A stretch of 64,000 bases of DNA. Source: Molanna angustata. Lineage: Eukaryota; Arthropoda; Insecta; Trichoptera; Molannidae. Each line of letters opens with the position of its first letter. Position 1 is the stretch's first letter. Location of the stretch: the NCBI GenBank assembly GCA_963576475.1, contig OY754980.1, forward strand, positions 32,959,431 through 33,023,430, given 5' to 3'. Position numbers and translations under genes: made by a program. The notes beneath the pieces are model-generated. The model was not told the DNA's origin. It was given only the letters and a program-made list of their open reading frames with translations, and did not search any database. Positions 1 through 11,456 of the stretch are shown here, piece by piece.

Positions 1-417
1 TGACTCTGTCCAACTCTTTTAAAGAGTTGGTACTCTGTGATCCCGATGATCTCAATGAGAGTTGTCTTCCTGATAGGACATTCTTTTGACATAGTTCTTG
101 TATGTAGTGTGGAGCCAAGTCGTTCAGAGCCTTAAACACCATCAAGCACACCTTATAGTCTACTCGTTCTGGACACTTCAACCAGTGCAGTTCATTTAGA
201 AGAGGTGTTATGTGACATCTTTTGTCAGCTCCATATATCAACCTCGCAGCCGCGTTGAAAACCATCTGCAGTCTATCCAGCTGATATTTGGGCAAACCAG
301 CATATATAGCATTACAGTAATCCAGCCGTGATACAACAAATGCATTGATAAGCGTTTTAGCTTCGCTTTTAGGTAAGCTGCGGCGGATACTTTTCAATTG
401 CCTCAGATGAAAAAAGC
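1..417 (-). pseudogene. LINE reverse transcriptase C-terminal fragment (family K)
   Basis: Read on the minus strand from about 417 down to 1 there is a stop-free frame of about 138 codons that continues past the left edge. It contains AKTLINAFVVSRLDYCNA, then GLPKYQLDRLQ and ITPLLNELHWL, the order seen in the thumb and C-terminal part of non-LTR retrotransposon reverse transcriptases. Nothing upstream of 417 continues it, so it is 5'-truncated here. Related 3' pieces of the same family occur at 21718-21790, 46590-46915, 50175-50383 and 51635-51965. The frame is clean, which suggests a fairly young copy. Clade (CR1, L2 or jockey-like) is not decided. Confidence 0.8.
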
Positions 418-568
418 ATACTTAGTATTTATTGAGAAATAAATTGTTAAAAAAATAAAATAGACAAGTAAGAAAAAAAATCAAAAAGAAAAAAAAAGAA
501 TAATATAAATATACGCACTTTTCAATCTTTCGATTGTGACGGCTTCTAATTTGTAGAATTCCATTATG

Positions 569-748
569 ACAATGATTAATATGAACACATATATAATTCC
601 ACAATTTATTTTATTTTTCTCCCGACGACCGTTTCGGCTTATAAGGCCATAATCAACCAGTTGATTATGGCCTTATAAGCCGAAACGGTCGTCGGGAGAA
701 AAATAAAATAAATTGTGGAATTATATATGTGTTCATATTAATCATTGT
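569..748. repeat. Perfect palindrome, 89-bp arms, 2-bp spacer
   Basis: Positions 569-657 and 660-748 are exact reverse complements over all 89 bases, with only CA between them. The inner half carries GGCCTTATAAGCCGAAACGG and the outer half is AT-rich. Such a structure could be a fold-back transposon or a recent inverted duplication; a palindromic assembly artefact cannot be excluded from sequence alone. Confidence 0.95.
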
Positions 749-780
749 AATAATATAAATGACACTGATCATAGCAATGA

Positions 781-960
781 GTTGGGTATCTGACCCCTGA
801 GCTAAAGGTCCCGGGTTCGATTCCCGGTGGAGACACAGTTTTTAAATTGTGTTTTCAGTCTGGATCTGTGAGACGATAAATATCGTAAGTCTCCAGAATG
901 TGGCAACTTGTTATTGGGTGCGTGTTAAATTAATATTTGACATAGTACCTGTTAGTTGCC
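781..960 (+). mobile_element. tRNA-derived SINE, family S1
   Basis: A pol III B-box-like segment (GGTTCGATTCCCGG) is followed by a body with the pattern acagtttttaaattgtg, ttttcagtctggatctgtg and a 3' segment containing aatatttgacatagtacctg. The same blocks occur in the same order, inverted, at 22201-22385 and 62445-62640. The 5' part with an A box is degraded here. It is a dispersed repeat rather than a working tRNA gene. Confidence 0.7.
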
Positions 961-2235
961 CGAGAAGCAATATTAAATGAGGAAAAGGAGGAGGTTACGG
1001 AAGGATATCATTCAGGGACTATTTGACAGATACAGTTCTTTTAGTTTACCTAAATATTTGAATGGATTGAGATGGCGTTACTTCATAATTTAGGCCATTC
1101 CATAGTCTAGCTGATTGTACTTGAAAAGAAGAAAAAAATTATAAATAATCTAATAAAGTAATGGCAGTATGTGAATGTTACGATCTACATTTCTAAACTA
1201 AAATAAATATAAGAAAAAGGTAATAATTTTATGTGCGTTAGTGAAAAATCAATTATAAATTTAATATGTAAAAATAATTGAAAAAGGTCTACACATTTAT
1301 TTTATTTCTTTGTTTTCCGTCTGAGATTGTTGACGGTATAAGCAAGCGACATAAATAATAACATGACAAATAGGTATAACAAATATAAGTAGGTAACACA
1401 GAAGCAAATATAAGTAAAATGACAATGGAGCTATTTCTACATGTTATGCAGTATAATAAATTAAACAAATTGGTACTTATATCTTACTGAGGACATCTCT
1501 GTTTGATAAGATGAAATCTGTGGGCAAACAAACAATTATACTTACTACCTAAGTAGGTACCCATAACAGGCTGAGGGATCAGAATAAGTACGCTTCACAA
1601 CTAATTGAGAGCGTACCATAATATAGACTTTTGTACTGAAGACCACCTTCATTCAATTTTACTGCATAATACGTATACGTTCAATTAAGCAACGTTTTGA
1701 AATAAAATAGGAACGTAATGAATGTTCTAAAATATTACAATTAAGGTCGTTTGAACCGTCCCTAAATGATTTCCCTAAAACTTTCAAAATTAGTGCACCG
1801 TAGATAGTAATTTAAACTCTTGTCTATGACGCAACTACGCATGCGTCCTGCGCACTGTTTACTGTTGTACGGCCATGTTCATTTATGTCATGTCGCCTAA
1901 CCTAACATTTATTTTCAACACGTGTAAATTATCAATTTTTATTTTTTTTCCGTACACAACTGATGTTTTCAACTTAACTAAAATATCCCGGATTGCTGTG
2001 AAAATAACTAGTACGTTTCCACTTAGGTGTGAACTAAAATTAGGAACGTTTTGACAGTTGATTCGACTAAAATGTGGTTATAGAATAGGGAATTGAACTA
2101 ATTCTAGACTTACTTAAAGTAAGAACGTTTCTTAATAGGAGCGTTCCCATTTCAGCGTTATAGAATATCAACTCGGAAAAAGTGGAATAGAAACGCACCT
2201 ATTTTAGCTAGAAATTTCTTAAAAAGTTATAGAAT
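961..2235. other. No gene seen; AT-rich intergenic sequence
   Basis: No frame with recognisable protein content. The first 180 bases resemble other copies of a dispersed repeat with the pattern agcaatgaagaaaggaagtagg (compare 4450-4620 and 11790-11850). Around 1800-2230 the sequence has many short GTTATAGAAT and GGAACGT-type words, which may be an old MITE, but I could not define ends. Confidence 0.4.
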
Positions 2236-2395
2236 CGGACCTACTATTGGGGAGTTATGATGTCACAATTGCTATGTATATTTTTTATATAAATATTTTA
2301 CAATCGGTATCATATACCTAGAGAGTGCATAGTATGAATATTGTCGTAACGTTTTCGTGTACATATATTATAATATACTGCCTCCGAAATGTGGT
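2236..2395 (+). mobile_element. 5' fragment of Helentron/DINE-like family
   Basis: The string ggggagttatgatgtcacaa, then ggtatcat, gagagtgcatagtatga and tgtcgtaacgtttt follows the order at the start of the complete elements at 27009 and 31438 (gagagtcatgatttcgcaa, gggtatcat, agagaatgcacactatgag, cgtcgtgatgtgttt). It is diverged, and no 3' end is visible before the LINE fragment at 2551. Confidence 0.5.
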
Positions 2396-2550
2396 AGGTA
2401 CTACAGGAGCATGGCTAGGATCCATTGTTCACGCCACATTCCAAGAAATGGTACCGAGCAAAGTCGTAGATACGAGGGTTGCCCAACAACGATTTAAATG
2501 GATAGACCATAACACATAACAAGCATCCGGGTCTGCTTGTTACTATCGCC

Positions 2551-2660
2551 GAAGGAATGGCGGAGGGTAGAAACTATTGAGGTCGCCCTAGAGACAGTTA
2601 TATGGACCAGGTGATCAGTGATGTGCGCTGTAGCATCTACCAAGTGCTTTGTGCAAACTA
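2551..2660 (+). pseudogene. RTE-like LINE C-terminal fragment
   Basis: The plus strand reads GRPRDSYMDQVISDV followed by a short helix-like stretch. This matches the GRPR-x-SY-x-DQV element found at the very C-terminus of RTE-like reverse transcriptase ORFs in insects. One stop codon lies just before it (AEGRNY*). Only about 35 codons remain. It abuts the inverted Helentron-like element that begins at 2685. Confidence 0.5.
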
Positions 2661-2684
2661 ATCCAAACAAGGATTGTTAGCATG

Positions 2685-3246
2685 AAAAACGAGTGGGTTG
2701 TGGCCAACGCTAAACTCCTCACTAACAAGTCATTCTATAAAGAATTCAACTTTTGTATGGAAAATTTCCTGAAATGAGTTTGTTAAATTATTTTTTATTT
2801 AAATATTTTATTATGAAAACTTGATAGCTCTTCAATGCCATTTTATGAATGTGATGTGCCTTTTTACGAATTTGAAAATAAAAATTTCAAAGTTTCCTGA
2901 GCTTGGGGTCACTTTGAAATATTTGACAGTTAAAAAAATTGAGAAGCACTATTCATATATCGTTCAAAATCTAATGGGATCTAATCGAGTATTAGATATA
3001 CATATTTGCAAAATTTGAATAGAATCGAATGAGTATTTTAGTCTATAATCGATAAAGTAAAATGAACACGCCGTACATAGCACACTGCACACAGCACATA
3101 TCACACACACACACAGATACATTGTGATGAAACTTTCAGAATACAATCTCAGCATGATACTAGTTGATAATCTGCAAAAAAAATACCCTTAAAAATTGCG
3201 AAATCATAACTCTCCACTATATCCCCTTGGGTAAGTGAGGAATAAA
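2685..3246 (-). mobile_element. Helentron/DINE-like element, copy B, complete ends
   Basis: On the minus strand it begins near 3246 with attcctcacttacccaaggg and ends near 2685 with ttagtgaggagtttagcgtt followed by ggccacaacccactcgtttt. The 5' start and the subterminal inverted copy near the 3' end frame a core with a short CA/TG run (about 3100-3115). The layout (5' end, central microsatellite, subterminal inverse of the 5' end, conserved 3' tail in a T-rich site) is that of Helentron-associated (HINE/DINE-1) elements, although I found no helicase. Relatives: 40877-41214, 44656-45560, 31438-40624. Confidence 0.7.
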
Positions 3247-3431
3247 AAGTGAATGACATTTCTAAATGTCGTACACTGTTCTCATTAACTATTAATTGAA
3301 TACGAGTTGTAGGTAGGTAGGTACTGCATAATATTCAAAGATATTTTCTTATATTTTTTTAGTCAGTCGTACATCGTTCATTATTAAAATATATTCAAAC
3401 CACATAATGATATTCTGCTTTATCTATCTTT

Positions 3432-3513
3432 TCGCATTATCTCTTTATGGCCAGTCTCTCTTCAGGAGTTTATCGCATTATCTCTTTATGGCCAGTCTCT
3501 CTTCAGGAGTTTA
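3432..3513. repeat. Tandem duplication, 41 bp x 2
   Basis: The segment beginning tcgcattatctctttatggc and ending aggagttta occurs twice in direct succession with no visible differences, then the sequence becomes unique. Recent local duplication. Confidence 0.9.
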
Positions 3514-5550
3514 TCGTTCATTCTTGAAATATCAAACCACCTCAGAACACGAATTTTATATCTGCTTATAATATCCTTCTTTCTATTCTACATTTTAATG
3601 ACGACATGCATTTTTCTGTTTATGTCAATTATATGAAATAAAATATCAAATTTCCAGAAAAATTCTTACATGCTGTATTTTATGGGTCATTTTTATCCAT
3701 TCGAGCTGTATAAATAATATTTCGTCTCGGGTCAGCTTTTTATAAAAATATTTTATGTATGGTTTTATGTGTTTTGCATTCTTCAGTAATGGTCTGAGGT
3801 GTTTGGTGTCTAATTGGTACAATATTCAGATATTATTGACTATAAGACTTTATCGCATACTTATGTGCTTATTACACTCACAGCATCCGAGAGTTCTGAT
3901 TGCGAATACTAAACAAGTACATGTATATTTTAATGTTACTGCTGGTTCAGTTGGTCCCATATATATAATATTATTTACCTATGTACCTCTACGTACCACT
4001 TTATAAGTGACTTCATTCGTTGGCGTCCATTATATCATTAACATAATAATGACATCATCGTTTTGTACTACTAATACTAGTATGAAACTCGTGTTTATAA
4101 AAACATATTTATTAGGTATGTGTTTTCTTTCATTTACCTCTTTTAAGCGTTGTGTCTTTTGCTTTTATTGTGTTTGATTTTTATTTAGTTTTTTAATGTT
4201 TTTTTTTCATCGCTGAATCGTTTATTGTCCACATCTTGTTAATTTTTTTATGAATAAAGAAAAACTTGATCGATTAAGGAAAAAACGAGTTTTTAACATT
4301 TGTTTAATACAATGCATTCAGGGAATTGCAGTCTTTTCGGGTTTCGTCTTTTCCAACCAATCTTTTCCAAAGCAAAGTTAAGCCTAAAGTAAAAAAAACC
4401 TTTAAAAAGCAACAATAGGTAGGAAAATACGACTTAAATCAATAGCATATTGATCACAGCAACGAAGAAAGTAAGGAGGGAATCGGAGGACGCAGAAGGA
4501 ATTTTGATCAGGAATTATTTGACTGATATTTCTTTAACCTTTTCTTGAATATTTGTAAAGATTGCGACGAAGTCACTACAATGCTTTTGGTTCTTCCATA
4601 GTTTATTCGATTATCCAACTGTCGATTTGTTCAATAGAATTTATTTTTTAACGTATCGACAAAGTTTCAATCCAAGATGTGCGAGATTTTGTATGCCAGG
4701 TCTACATTTTTCAATTTTGAAGTAAAAAAACACCAACTTAGAGGCTTTGCAGCATATGTGTTCAATTGTGTGTTCAATGCATGGATTTACTCAGAATTCA
4801 GAGTAGAACATTTAGTGTGTGTGCCTGTGTATGTATGCGAACTAAAAAAGTAAGCTATAAACTTCAGTATAGCAATGTGAATGGCAAGTGTAGTAAATTT
4901 AGCAAAAGAACGAGACGCACTTTGTTGATAATTGTTGGATGATCGAAATAAGTGTGCGTCTTTCTTCATAGGAATTCCCGGTACTCGGTATTCTCTACAC
5001 ATTATTACACATTTACTACACATTCCTGAACCAAATTCTAACAACTTAAAGAAATTATATAGCTAATATGAGAAACAGGGAAGTATTTGCTGTAATTCAA
5101 ATTTGTTTGTGATGTGAAAAGTCCATTGTTCAGTTAAATATTTCTGATGTCCTTATTTCATTACGTCAACTTGATCATATTTGGTCATGCTATCGTTCTC
5201 CGTCTTATTTGACTTATTATGGTAGCAAAATATTATTTTATGCTACTAGCCAGCTACAACAGGCGTTTTGTGGTGTGTTTTACATCACATTAAAATTATA
5301 AACACAAGGTCAATTTCATTGCTGTTGGCGTTAGACGTTGTTTGCCATTGTGTGAAATGTTATGTCATACTTTTAGTTCCTAATATGTGAATGTTCTTGA
5401 CATTGACTGTTCAATTTTATTCAATTAATTGCTAAATATTTTTTGCATAGTTTCAGTTTATGAAGAATCATTTTGTATATCCTTGTAAGGAGGACATTTT
5501 TCTTTTTAAATATTTCCGAAAATCAAAGAAATTGATTTATATCACTAGCT
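3514..5550. other. No gene seen; AT-rich, one degraded dispersed repeat
   Basis: No recognisable coding sequence. At 4440-4620 the sequence runs atattgatcacagcaacgaa, agaaagtaaggagggaatcgg, a pattern shared with 960-1140, 11780-11850 and 21465-21530, so this part belongs to a degraded dispersed repeat, probably a LINE 3' region. Confidence 0.4.
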
Positions 5551-5551
5551 A

Positions 5552-5716
5552 TGTGTGGCCATGATCCAATTTGTCTGGTTCCCCTATCTAAGGGTTACGA
5601 AGGTCAGATGGCAGTCGCTTCAATGTAATAACCAGACTCGCCAATTCCAGGATCATGGTCAAAGCATACCCCGATAGAAACGGGACAAAAGCGCTAAGGG
5701 GAAGAAGAAGAATGAA
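5552..5716 (+). mobile_element. LINE 3' end with GAA-repeat tail
   Basis: A more GC-rich block (ctggttcccctatctaaggg, ccagactcgccaattccagg, ggtcaaagcatacccc) ends in aaggggaagaagaagaatga. An (AAG)n tail closing a GC-rich block is repeated elsewhere in the window (for example the inverted ones at 11190, 16015 and 58560) and fits target-primed retrotransposon 3' ends. No reading frame survives long enough to name the clade. Confidence 0.45.
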
Positions 5717-5744
5717 ATGAATATAAAATGATAAAATTAAAAAA

Positions 5745-6712
5745 TTAACTTTATTTATCAAACAGTAAAAAAACCTGCATATGGTAAATATGGATGTTTT
5801 TGTCTTGACTTAAATTCATCCTCGCAATTTGGCATACTTTTTTCGAAGACGTGAGACATATTGGACAATGGCAGCATGACATATTTGAAACGTATTTTTT
5901 TTTGTTTCTTTCTAATCTTTTTTCTCTCAGATTTGGATAAATAAACGGAATAGCAGTTACTCGCACGGGATATAGCCAAACGAATTTCCCTAAGAATCCT
6001 TGCATTCTGCATTCGTTCCAAGAGTAAAGGCGTTTGCACCTAGTTGTTGAGCTACAGCTTAAAGATATTTATTTATTTATATATTCATATCTTTCCATAG
6101 TTTTTACATCCTTCTGAGATTGATGGATGATATACGGGGCTTTTTTGACCATTTGTATCTATTGCGTGCATAAAAATAGTTGTCTTTGCTTTGATAGTCA
6201 GTCTCTTGAGAAGTTTGTGCTGAACAAACATCCTCTGCCTCGTTACTTGAAGACATAGACATAGTGCTGTCTGTATTGCCGTGCGTGCTTGGAAGCTAGG
6301 CAGGATCAAAATCTGCAACATTAGAAATTTCTTCATCTGATCGTGATGTATACTGGCAAGGATTTTAAGTGTTCAACTCTTCTGAATTAATAATTTCGTC
6401 TTGCTGTAACCATTGATGGACATTATAAAATAAGTTGTCATGTGGTTTAATTTAATTAGTACTCGGTGCTGAAATATCGATTTTTACAAAATCACTTTGT
6501 TGACACTAATACACACGTGAGGTCCCCGGGACCCCTGCACTACAATAATTTATTGAAAACAATGCGAAATGGACACGTCCTTCTCCCACGCGGGCTGACT
6601 TGTACTCAGAGAGCATACGAGAAACCGCAGCAAACAATAACAAATAATATAGAAATTATGAACATTTTAAAGGAGTGCGTGGTCCCAGGGACCACAGATA
6701 TGTAGTTAAAGG
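5745..6712 (-). pseudogene. piggyBac-like transposon remnant with central deletion
   Basis: Minus strand, in order: a TTAA (6713-6716) next to a CCTTTAACTACA start and a TGGTCCCAGGGACCA palindrome at 6680-6694; then about 6365-6096 an acidic, Ser-rich stretch (SSSNEAEDVCSAQTSQETD) leading to NYFYARNRYKWSKKPRISS, like the N-terminal region of piggyBac transposases; then about 6039-5758 ERMQNARILREIRLAISRA followed by basic residues and a C/H-containing tail, like the piggyBac C-terminus (LPRxIRLAIGR, then a Cys-rich finger). The catalytic middle of the transposase, with its DDD residues, is missing and there are internal stops. The other end, around 5745, also starts at a TTAA but is weak. Confidence 0.6.
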
Positions 6713-6716
6713 TTAA

Positions 6717-7624
6717 AATTTTTTTTTAAATTTTAAGAAATTATAATGTAATTCCATCAAGAACTAGCGATCAAAAAATTATTATTATTATTATTTAGTC
6801 ATTATTTTAATATTTTTTTATATGTCACGTGTATGTGTATTATGTTGTTTTTAAAATTATAAAATGTAATAACTATACTTACTAACTTTATAGGTAATTT
6901 CTTCGTAACAGATTCTTTCTAGTGAAGCAGTTATTTTTAATAAAAAATAAAATAATTATTGCATGTATGTATCGAGTTACACGCAAATTTATGTAAAGTA
7001 GTCAAATTTGCAAATGCATTATTAGCTATGACAGCAGCGCGCTGTGTATTTTGCGACTTTTCACTTCCGTGTGATACGATACGCTTGGCAATATTTCATA
7101 TTTCAGCAACGTCTTCAATTTCTAATGGTATAATAGTTTTGGCGTGTCTCGTGTTTACTCTTGTAATGGTCTGGTCAGATGGAACATTGGCATCGTGAGC
7201 GATGAGGTAATCTATGTACTATCAAACCATTTAGTATTATAATGGTGCATTTCAATTTTAAACATCGTTTATTTCTCATGTGTTTTATAGTAGTGTTGAT
7301 ATCACGCCGCGCCGGTCTGGATATTGTAATCGAAGGTATTGTGTTGCATACCAAATCTTCCAAATTAAAGAAACACTATACATCCTCACGCATTCCTTAA
7401 ACTACCTAATCATAAATATATGTATGTATATTTTATTTAGTTGTAAAAAATATATATATTTTCTTACACCTAGTATAGTCAAAAATAATATTATAAGTTG
7501 AAAAAAAAATACACAGTAGGTATGATTTATATGTACTTATAAATACAACATAAAACAAGAAAATATTCCAATTTACACAAAAAGAAACTAAGGAAGCACA
7601 CGTCTTAAAAGAACTTTTATACAT
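6717..7624. other. No gene recognised
   Basis: AT-rich. One stretch (6959-7198, plus) is open for 79 codons with a less AT-biased composition and a hydrophobic end (IIVLACLVFTLVMVW), but I recognise no family, splice context or partner frame, so I do not call it a gene. Confidence 0.3.
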
Positions 7625-7674
7625 ACATATACATACATACCATCACGCCATGTCCCTTGCGGGGTAGGCAGAGA
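7625..7674 (-). mobile_element. RTE-like LINE 3' tail (family P)
   Basis: Only the last 50 bases of the family P element: inverted, it reads CCCCGCAAGGGACATGGCGT then GATGGTATGTATG repeats, the same terminus as at 12485-12720, 44190-44612, 46954-47197 and 49097-49840. It lies directly upstream of the jockey-like fragment. Confidence 0.7.
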
Positions 7675-7711
7675 CTCTTTCCTTTATGTATACAACACGA
7701 ACTTTTCCTTT

Positions 7712-8614
7712 ATGTATACAACACCTAGGCGACGAAAAGCGGCAAGACCAGATGCTTCCTTCACACATTCTGGCAAATCTTGTTCATTTAATCAAATCAA
7801 ATCGAGTAATCTTGTTTCATTTAACGTCTCAAAAACCCAAGCCTGTCTAATTTCTGCGAAGAGAAACCCCAATGAATTGCAAGTGTCTTTCAACGGAAGC
7901 ACCCTACCTAACAGCAGCTCTATCGACCTGCTTGGAGTATCTATAACGAACCAATTACACTACAAGGGCTCCATCGAAGCTAAGGTGAAACTCGCCTCCA
8001 AAAAATTGAGCGTACTATATAGAGCGCGCAGATATTTTACTAAGACCCAGATCTGTATACTCTACAAAGCGCAAATACGCCCAATTATTGAATATGGCAG
8101 TCACCTCTGGAGTGGCGCCCCCCAATACCTACTGAATACCCTCGACGCTGTCCAAAGGCGTGCTATACGTCTGATTGATGATCCATCACTGACTGATGGA
8201 TTGCAATCACTAGAACACAGACGCAGAGTCGGTATTTTAAGTTTATTCTATAGATACTACCACGGGAATTGCTCAGAAGAACTTGCATCTTTGGTCCCTC
8301 CTCCACCCACTCGCAACAGAGTCACTCGCTTCTCTCAATCGCAGCATCCATTCACAGTGGACCTTCAACATATACGAACAAGTCGCTTCTCGAACTCCTT
8401 TATTAACACAGCAGCCCGACTGTGGAACGATCTTCCGAATTCTGTGTTTCCATCTTCGTACAACCCGGGTCTTTTTAAAATCCGAATTAATAAACTCTTT
8501 TCTAGATTGCAAACCCCTCCCAACGCTACGTAGTGCGCTTCTCCGGAAGAGTAAAATGGACCCAAATCCTAATAGCTGGCGTCCCCTACGTAGACATGTT
8601 AAAAAAAAAAAAAA
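7712..8614 (+). pseudogene. Jockey-like LINE 3' end, reverse transcriptase C-terminus
   Basis: An open frame of 273 codons (7712-8533). From about residue 33 it reads as the region after the catalytic YxDD box of jockey/CR1-type reverse transcriptases: FNVSKTQACLISAKRNP, SIDLLGVSI, then a helical stretch with LYKAQIRPIIEYGSHLWSG, LDAVQRRAIRLI and finally NTAARLWNDLP. The frame stays open to the natural stop, followed by a 3' UTR of about 65 bases and a poly(A) run at about 8600-8613. Endonuclease and most of the polymerase are absent, so this is a 5'-truncated insertion. The first about 30 residues and the ATG are probably fortuitous. The intact frame argues for a fairly recent copy. Confidence 0.85.
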
Positions 8615-9744
8615 TCATTATACATTTGAAAATCTTTGTAATACACATTATTTTATGTAGGTACCTGCCAGATGCCCGTGAATGCTTATACTATAGGTGA
8701 AATATTGATGGTGACTGTATTATTTGAACACCTTTCATATTTAGGTACGTTTGAATCTTGTGGGATATTCGACTCCATAAACTCTACTTAGTCAATCAAT
8801 CATATTTTTATCGTTTTATGTCAGTAATTCAAATTTTACCTATGCGAATTGTGTATTTACTATTTACCTATGATTCTATTAATTGTAAAAAAAGGTACAT
8901 GTTTCAATAACATGTTTACATATAATAGGTACGTAGATGATCGCACGATAGATTACATTATGGCTTATGAATAGTAATCGATAACATATAAAATATCAGC
9001 AAAGTTTTTATGACACTAGTGGCAGATGTTTATAAAAATATCTTCGCCATTGTCACAACCATTTGACTATAATATCAGCCAAATTTATCTCTCGAGATGA
9101 TGTTGTAAACAGAGGAAATCTATACAGCTACATATGTAGATTTCACCACTGAAAAGTGTCACATATATATGATTCCATTTTTATAGTGGTATCAATATGA
9201 TCCGACTACTAAGGTAATAATACTAATCCGCATTAGCTTACTTAATTTCTTGACGAATATTATTTTTTTATTCTGTCACGTAAAACGGCCTTAGGCAAGT
9301 CGCGAGTTTTGTCTAATTCCCTGGTTTCGTCTTGGTTTATTCCTGGTTAGGCAAAGTTGGGTGCTTACCAGACACATACACATTAATCCTTTTCTGCCCT
9401 CGATGATCCTTTCCTATTGTCTTGGCCTGAAAATAAACAATTTTCACCACCCTAAATGTAAAGAAGAAGAAGATGTGACAAAATTAACTCTTAAAAAAAT
9501 AGAAAAGAACATTAGTGTATACATATTTTGAAAAATTAATTACTTGTAACTGTCAATTTGATATACCTACCGCGCCGCTATTATAATCTCAATATTTTTC
9601 ATATTAAACCCGCATAATTTTAACTTCAGTGAAGTAAAAACATAGAAAACATAGAATTTAAATATAGTGGAAATAATTAGTTCAGAACCAGTTCACCATT
9701 GAGGTAAAGTATTGCCATTACCCACAAACTTTCCTCCAAAATCC
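8615..9744. other. No gene seen; possible LINE tail at 9280-9475
   Basis: AT-rich and non-coding in all frames I could read. The section 9280-9475 is more GC-rich and ends in aaagaagaagaagatg, so it may be another LINE 3' end with an AAG tail. Confidence 0.35.
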
Positions 9745-10530
9745 AATGTTTCATCATCATCACCTTCATTGGCGCTACAACCCATTGTGAACCTTGGCCT
9801 CCTCTAGAATTTTCGCCATTTAGACCGGTCCATCGCCTGCACTCTCCACTTTGCAACGTCAATCCTCTTTAAATCCTCCTGTATGCCGTCCATCCACCGC
9901 AGCTTGGGTCTCCCCACACCACGTCTTTCCTCAGCTCGTGTGTCGAGAATCTTCTTAGGTGTTAGGCCTTCCTCCATTAGCTGAACGTGCCCTAACCATT
10001 GATGTCGATGTATTTTATTATGTTAGGATCACTGTAAAGGTTCTCCAGCTCATGGTTGTACCTTATCCTCCATATTCCATTCTCACAAAGAGGCCCAAAG
10101 ATTTTTCTCAACAACATCTTCCGTTTTAATACCAACAGCGCTTTTTCATCCTTCCTATTAAGCACCCAGCAACAATCGAGACTTGAGATGTCGGTGAATA
10201 CCGAAATAGTATTTATTTGCCACAGCTATTCGTCATTTAATCTCGACACTAACATCGTTGTTAACGTGGCTGTTATTAAACCGAGGTACTGGAACGACCC
10301 CATAGTTTCAATGGTATGATTAACAGCACTAATTAGAGTTTCTTGAGCGTTTCTGTGGTTGGATATTTTATCTGCAATCATATATTTCGTCTTATAGGAG
10401 TTAACTTGAGGTCCCATTCTAGCAGAAGCATTTTACAGGTGTATAAACGCTTGTTTTACATCATTTTGTGCTCTTGCAATTATGTCAACATCATCTGCAT
10501 ATGCAAGTATATGGCTTGATTTCCGGAAAA
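9745..10530 (-). pseudogene. RTE-like LINE, polymerase core to C-terminus, degenerate
   Basis: On the minus strand from about 10530 the translation reads SSHILAYADDVDIIARAQND. AYADD is the reverse transcriptase catalytic box (motif C) of RTE-type LINEs. A stop follows after about ten more codons (FIHL*NASARMGPQ), and the frame shifts further on. Near the 3' side (about 9990-9780) it reads DTRAEERRGVGRPKLRWMDG and then AKWRVQAMDRSKWRK, the GRP-x-x-RW-x-D and DRxxWR elements typical of the C-terminus. It ends with a GAT repeat at about 9750. Several frame breaks: a dead copy. Confidence 0.75.
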
Positions 10531-10560
10531 TTGTACCCGTGGTCTCAAAATCCAATGTTC

Positions 10561-11185
10561 ATTTGCACAGAAAAAAGTTTATCAAATAACATATACTTTT
10601 GAGATACTACTGTAGTGGGAGAACGAGTATGTGTAGTGTGACGTGTAACAATGTTTTTGGTGTGGTTGGCTTATTTATTCAATATTTTTGGTTGTTACTG
10701 GAGCGAGTTACGAAATAACAAATTTTAACCTTATTGTTTCAAATCGACCATTTCAGTTAGTACCGTTAGACGAAGTAGGTTATAGTAGCATTATGTTTGG
10801 TAAAAGACGTTTTACGTCTTCAATTTGCACAAAACTAGACAAAGAATTGCATCAGCCGTATGTCCCTGTAGACAATTATTATTTCAGTGACCATAAAAGT
10901 CTAAGTATACGCTCTTGCACTATGCGCTATAAATTAATTGCTCTTACGATAACACTATAAAGTGGAACTAAACATTTACTTGCATATTTCATTGGCTTCA
11001 ATGATTCATTATTTCCAAAGCAGACCTCATAAACTCAAAGTACCCTAGATCAGTACCGGCTACTGTTTAATTATTGATCCAACACCATTTAACATTAATT
11101 TGTATCACATCTTCTTCCTCTGATCTCATGATTGATGATGGCGGCTATACTCAATATTTCGATGGATGGTTTGTTTTCATATATT
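10561..11185. other. No gene recognised; open stretch at 10688-10960
   Basis: A 90-codon plus-strand frame at 10688-10960 has unusually balanced composition for this window (for example VSNRPFQLVPLDEVGYSSIM). I recognise no domain, and neither flank offers splice sites I would trust. Confidence 0.3.
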
Positions 11186-11189
11186 TTTC

Positions 11190-11290
11190 ATCTTCTTCTT
11201 CTTCTTCTTGTGCCGCTCTTAATGAAGGTTGGCGACCATCACACCAAACACATCCCGATCTTGCGTTAACCTTATTAGCGATGCCGCAGG
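11190..11290 (-). mobile_element. LINE 3' tail with AAG repeat
   Basis: Inverted, it runs gtgatggtcgccaaccttca, ttaagagcggcacaagaaga and then more AAG repeats. The reading AALRAAQEEEE fits the end of an RTE-like ORF running into its simple-repeat tail. Only the last 100 bases are present. Confidence 0.4.
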
Positions 11291-11456
11291 TTTTTAAGCC
11301 ACGATAATTTTTACGCTCCATACTCCGTCTTCCCTCTGTCTATATATTGGCAGATCGAAATGTTTCGACGATTAAAGATCCTTTAGCGGACTCAACAAGG
11401 ATCTTCTACAGAAGATGAAACATTTATATTTTTTTATCTACGTACAACCAATTGTA

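Noticed and set aside
10688..10960. Host gene exon
   Set aside because: Open for 90 codons but with no domain, splice pattern or partner exon that I can support.
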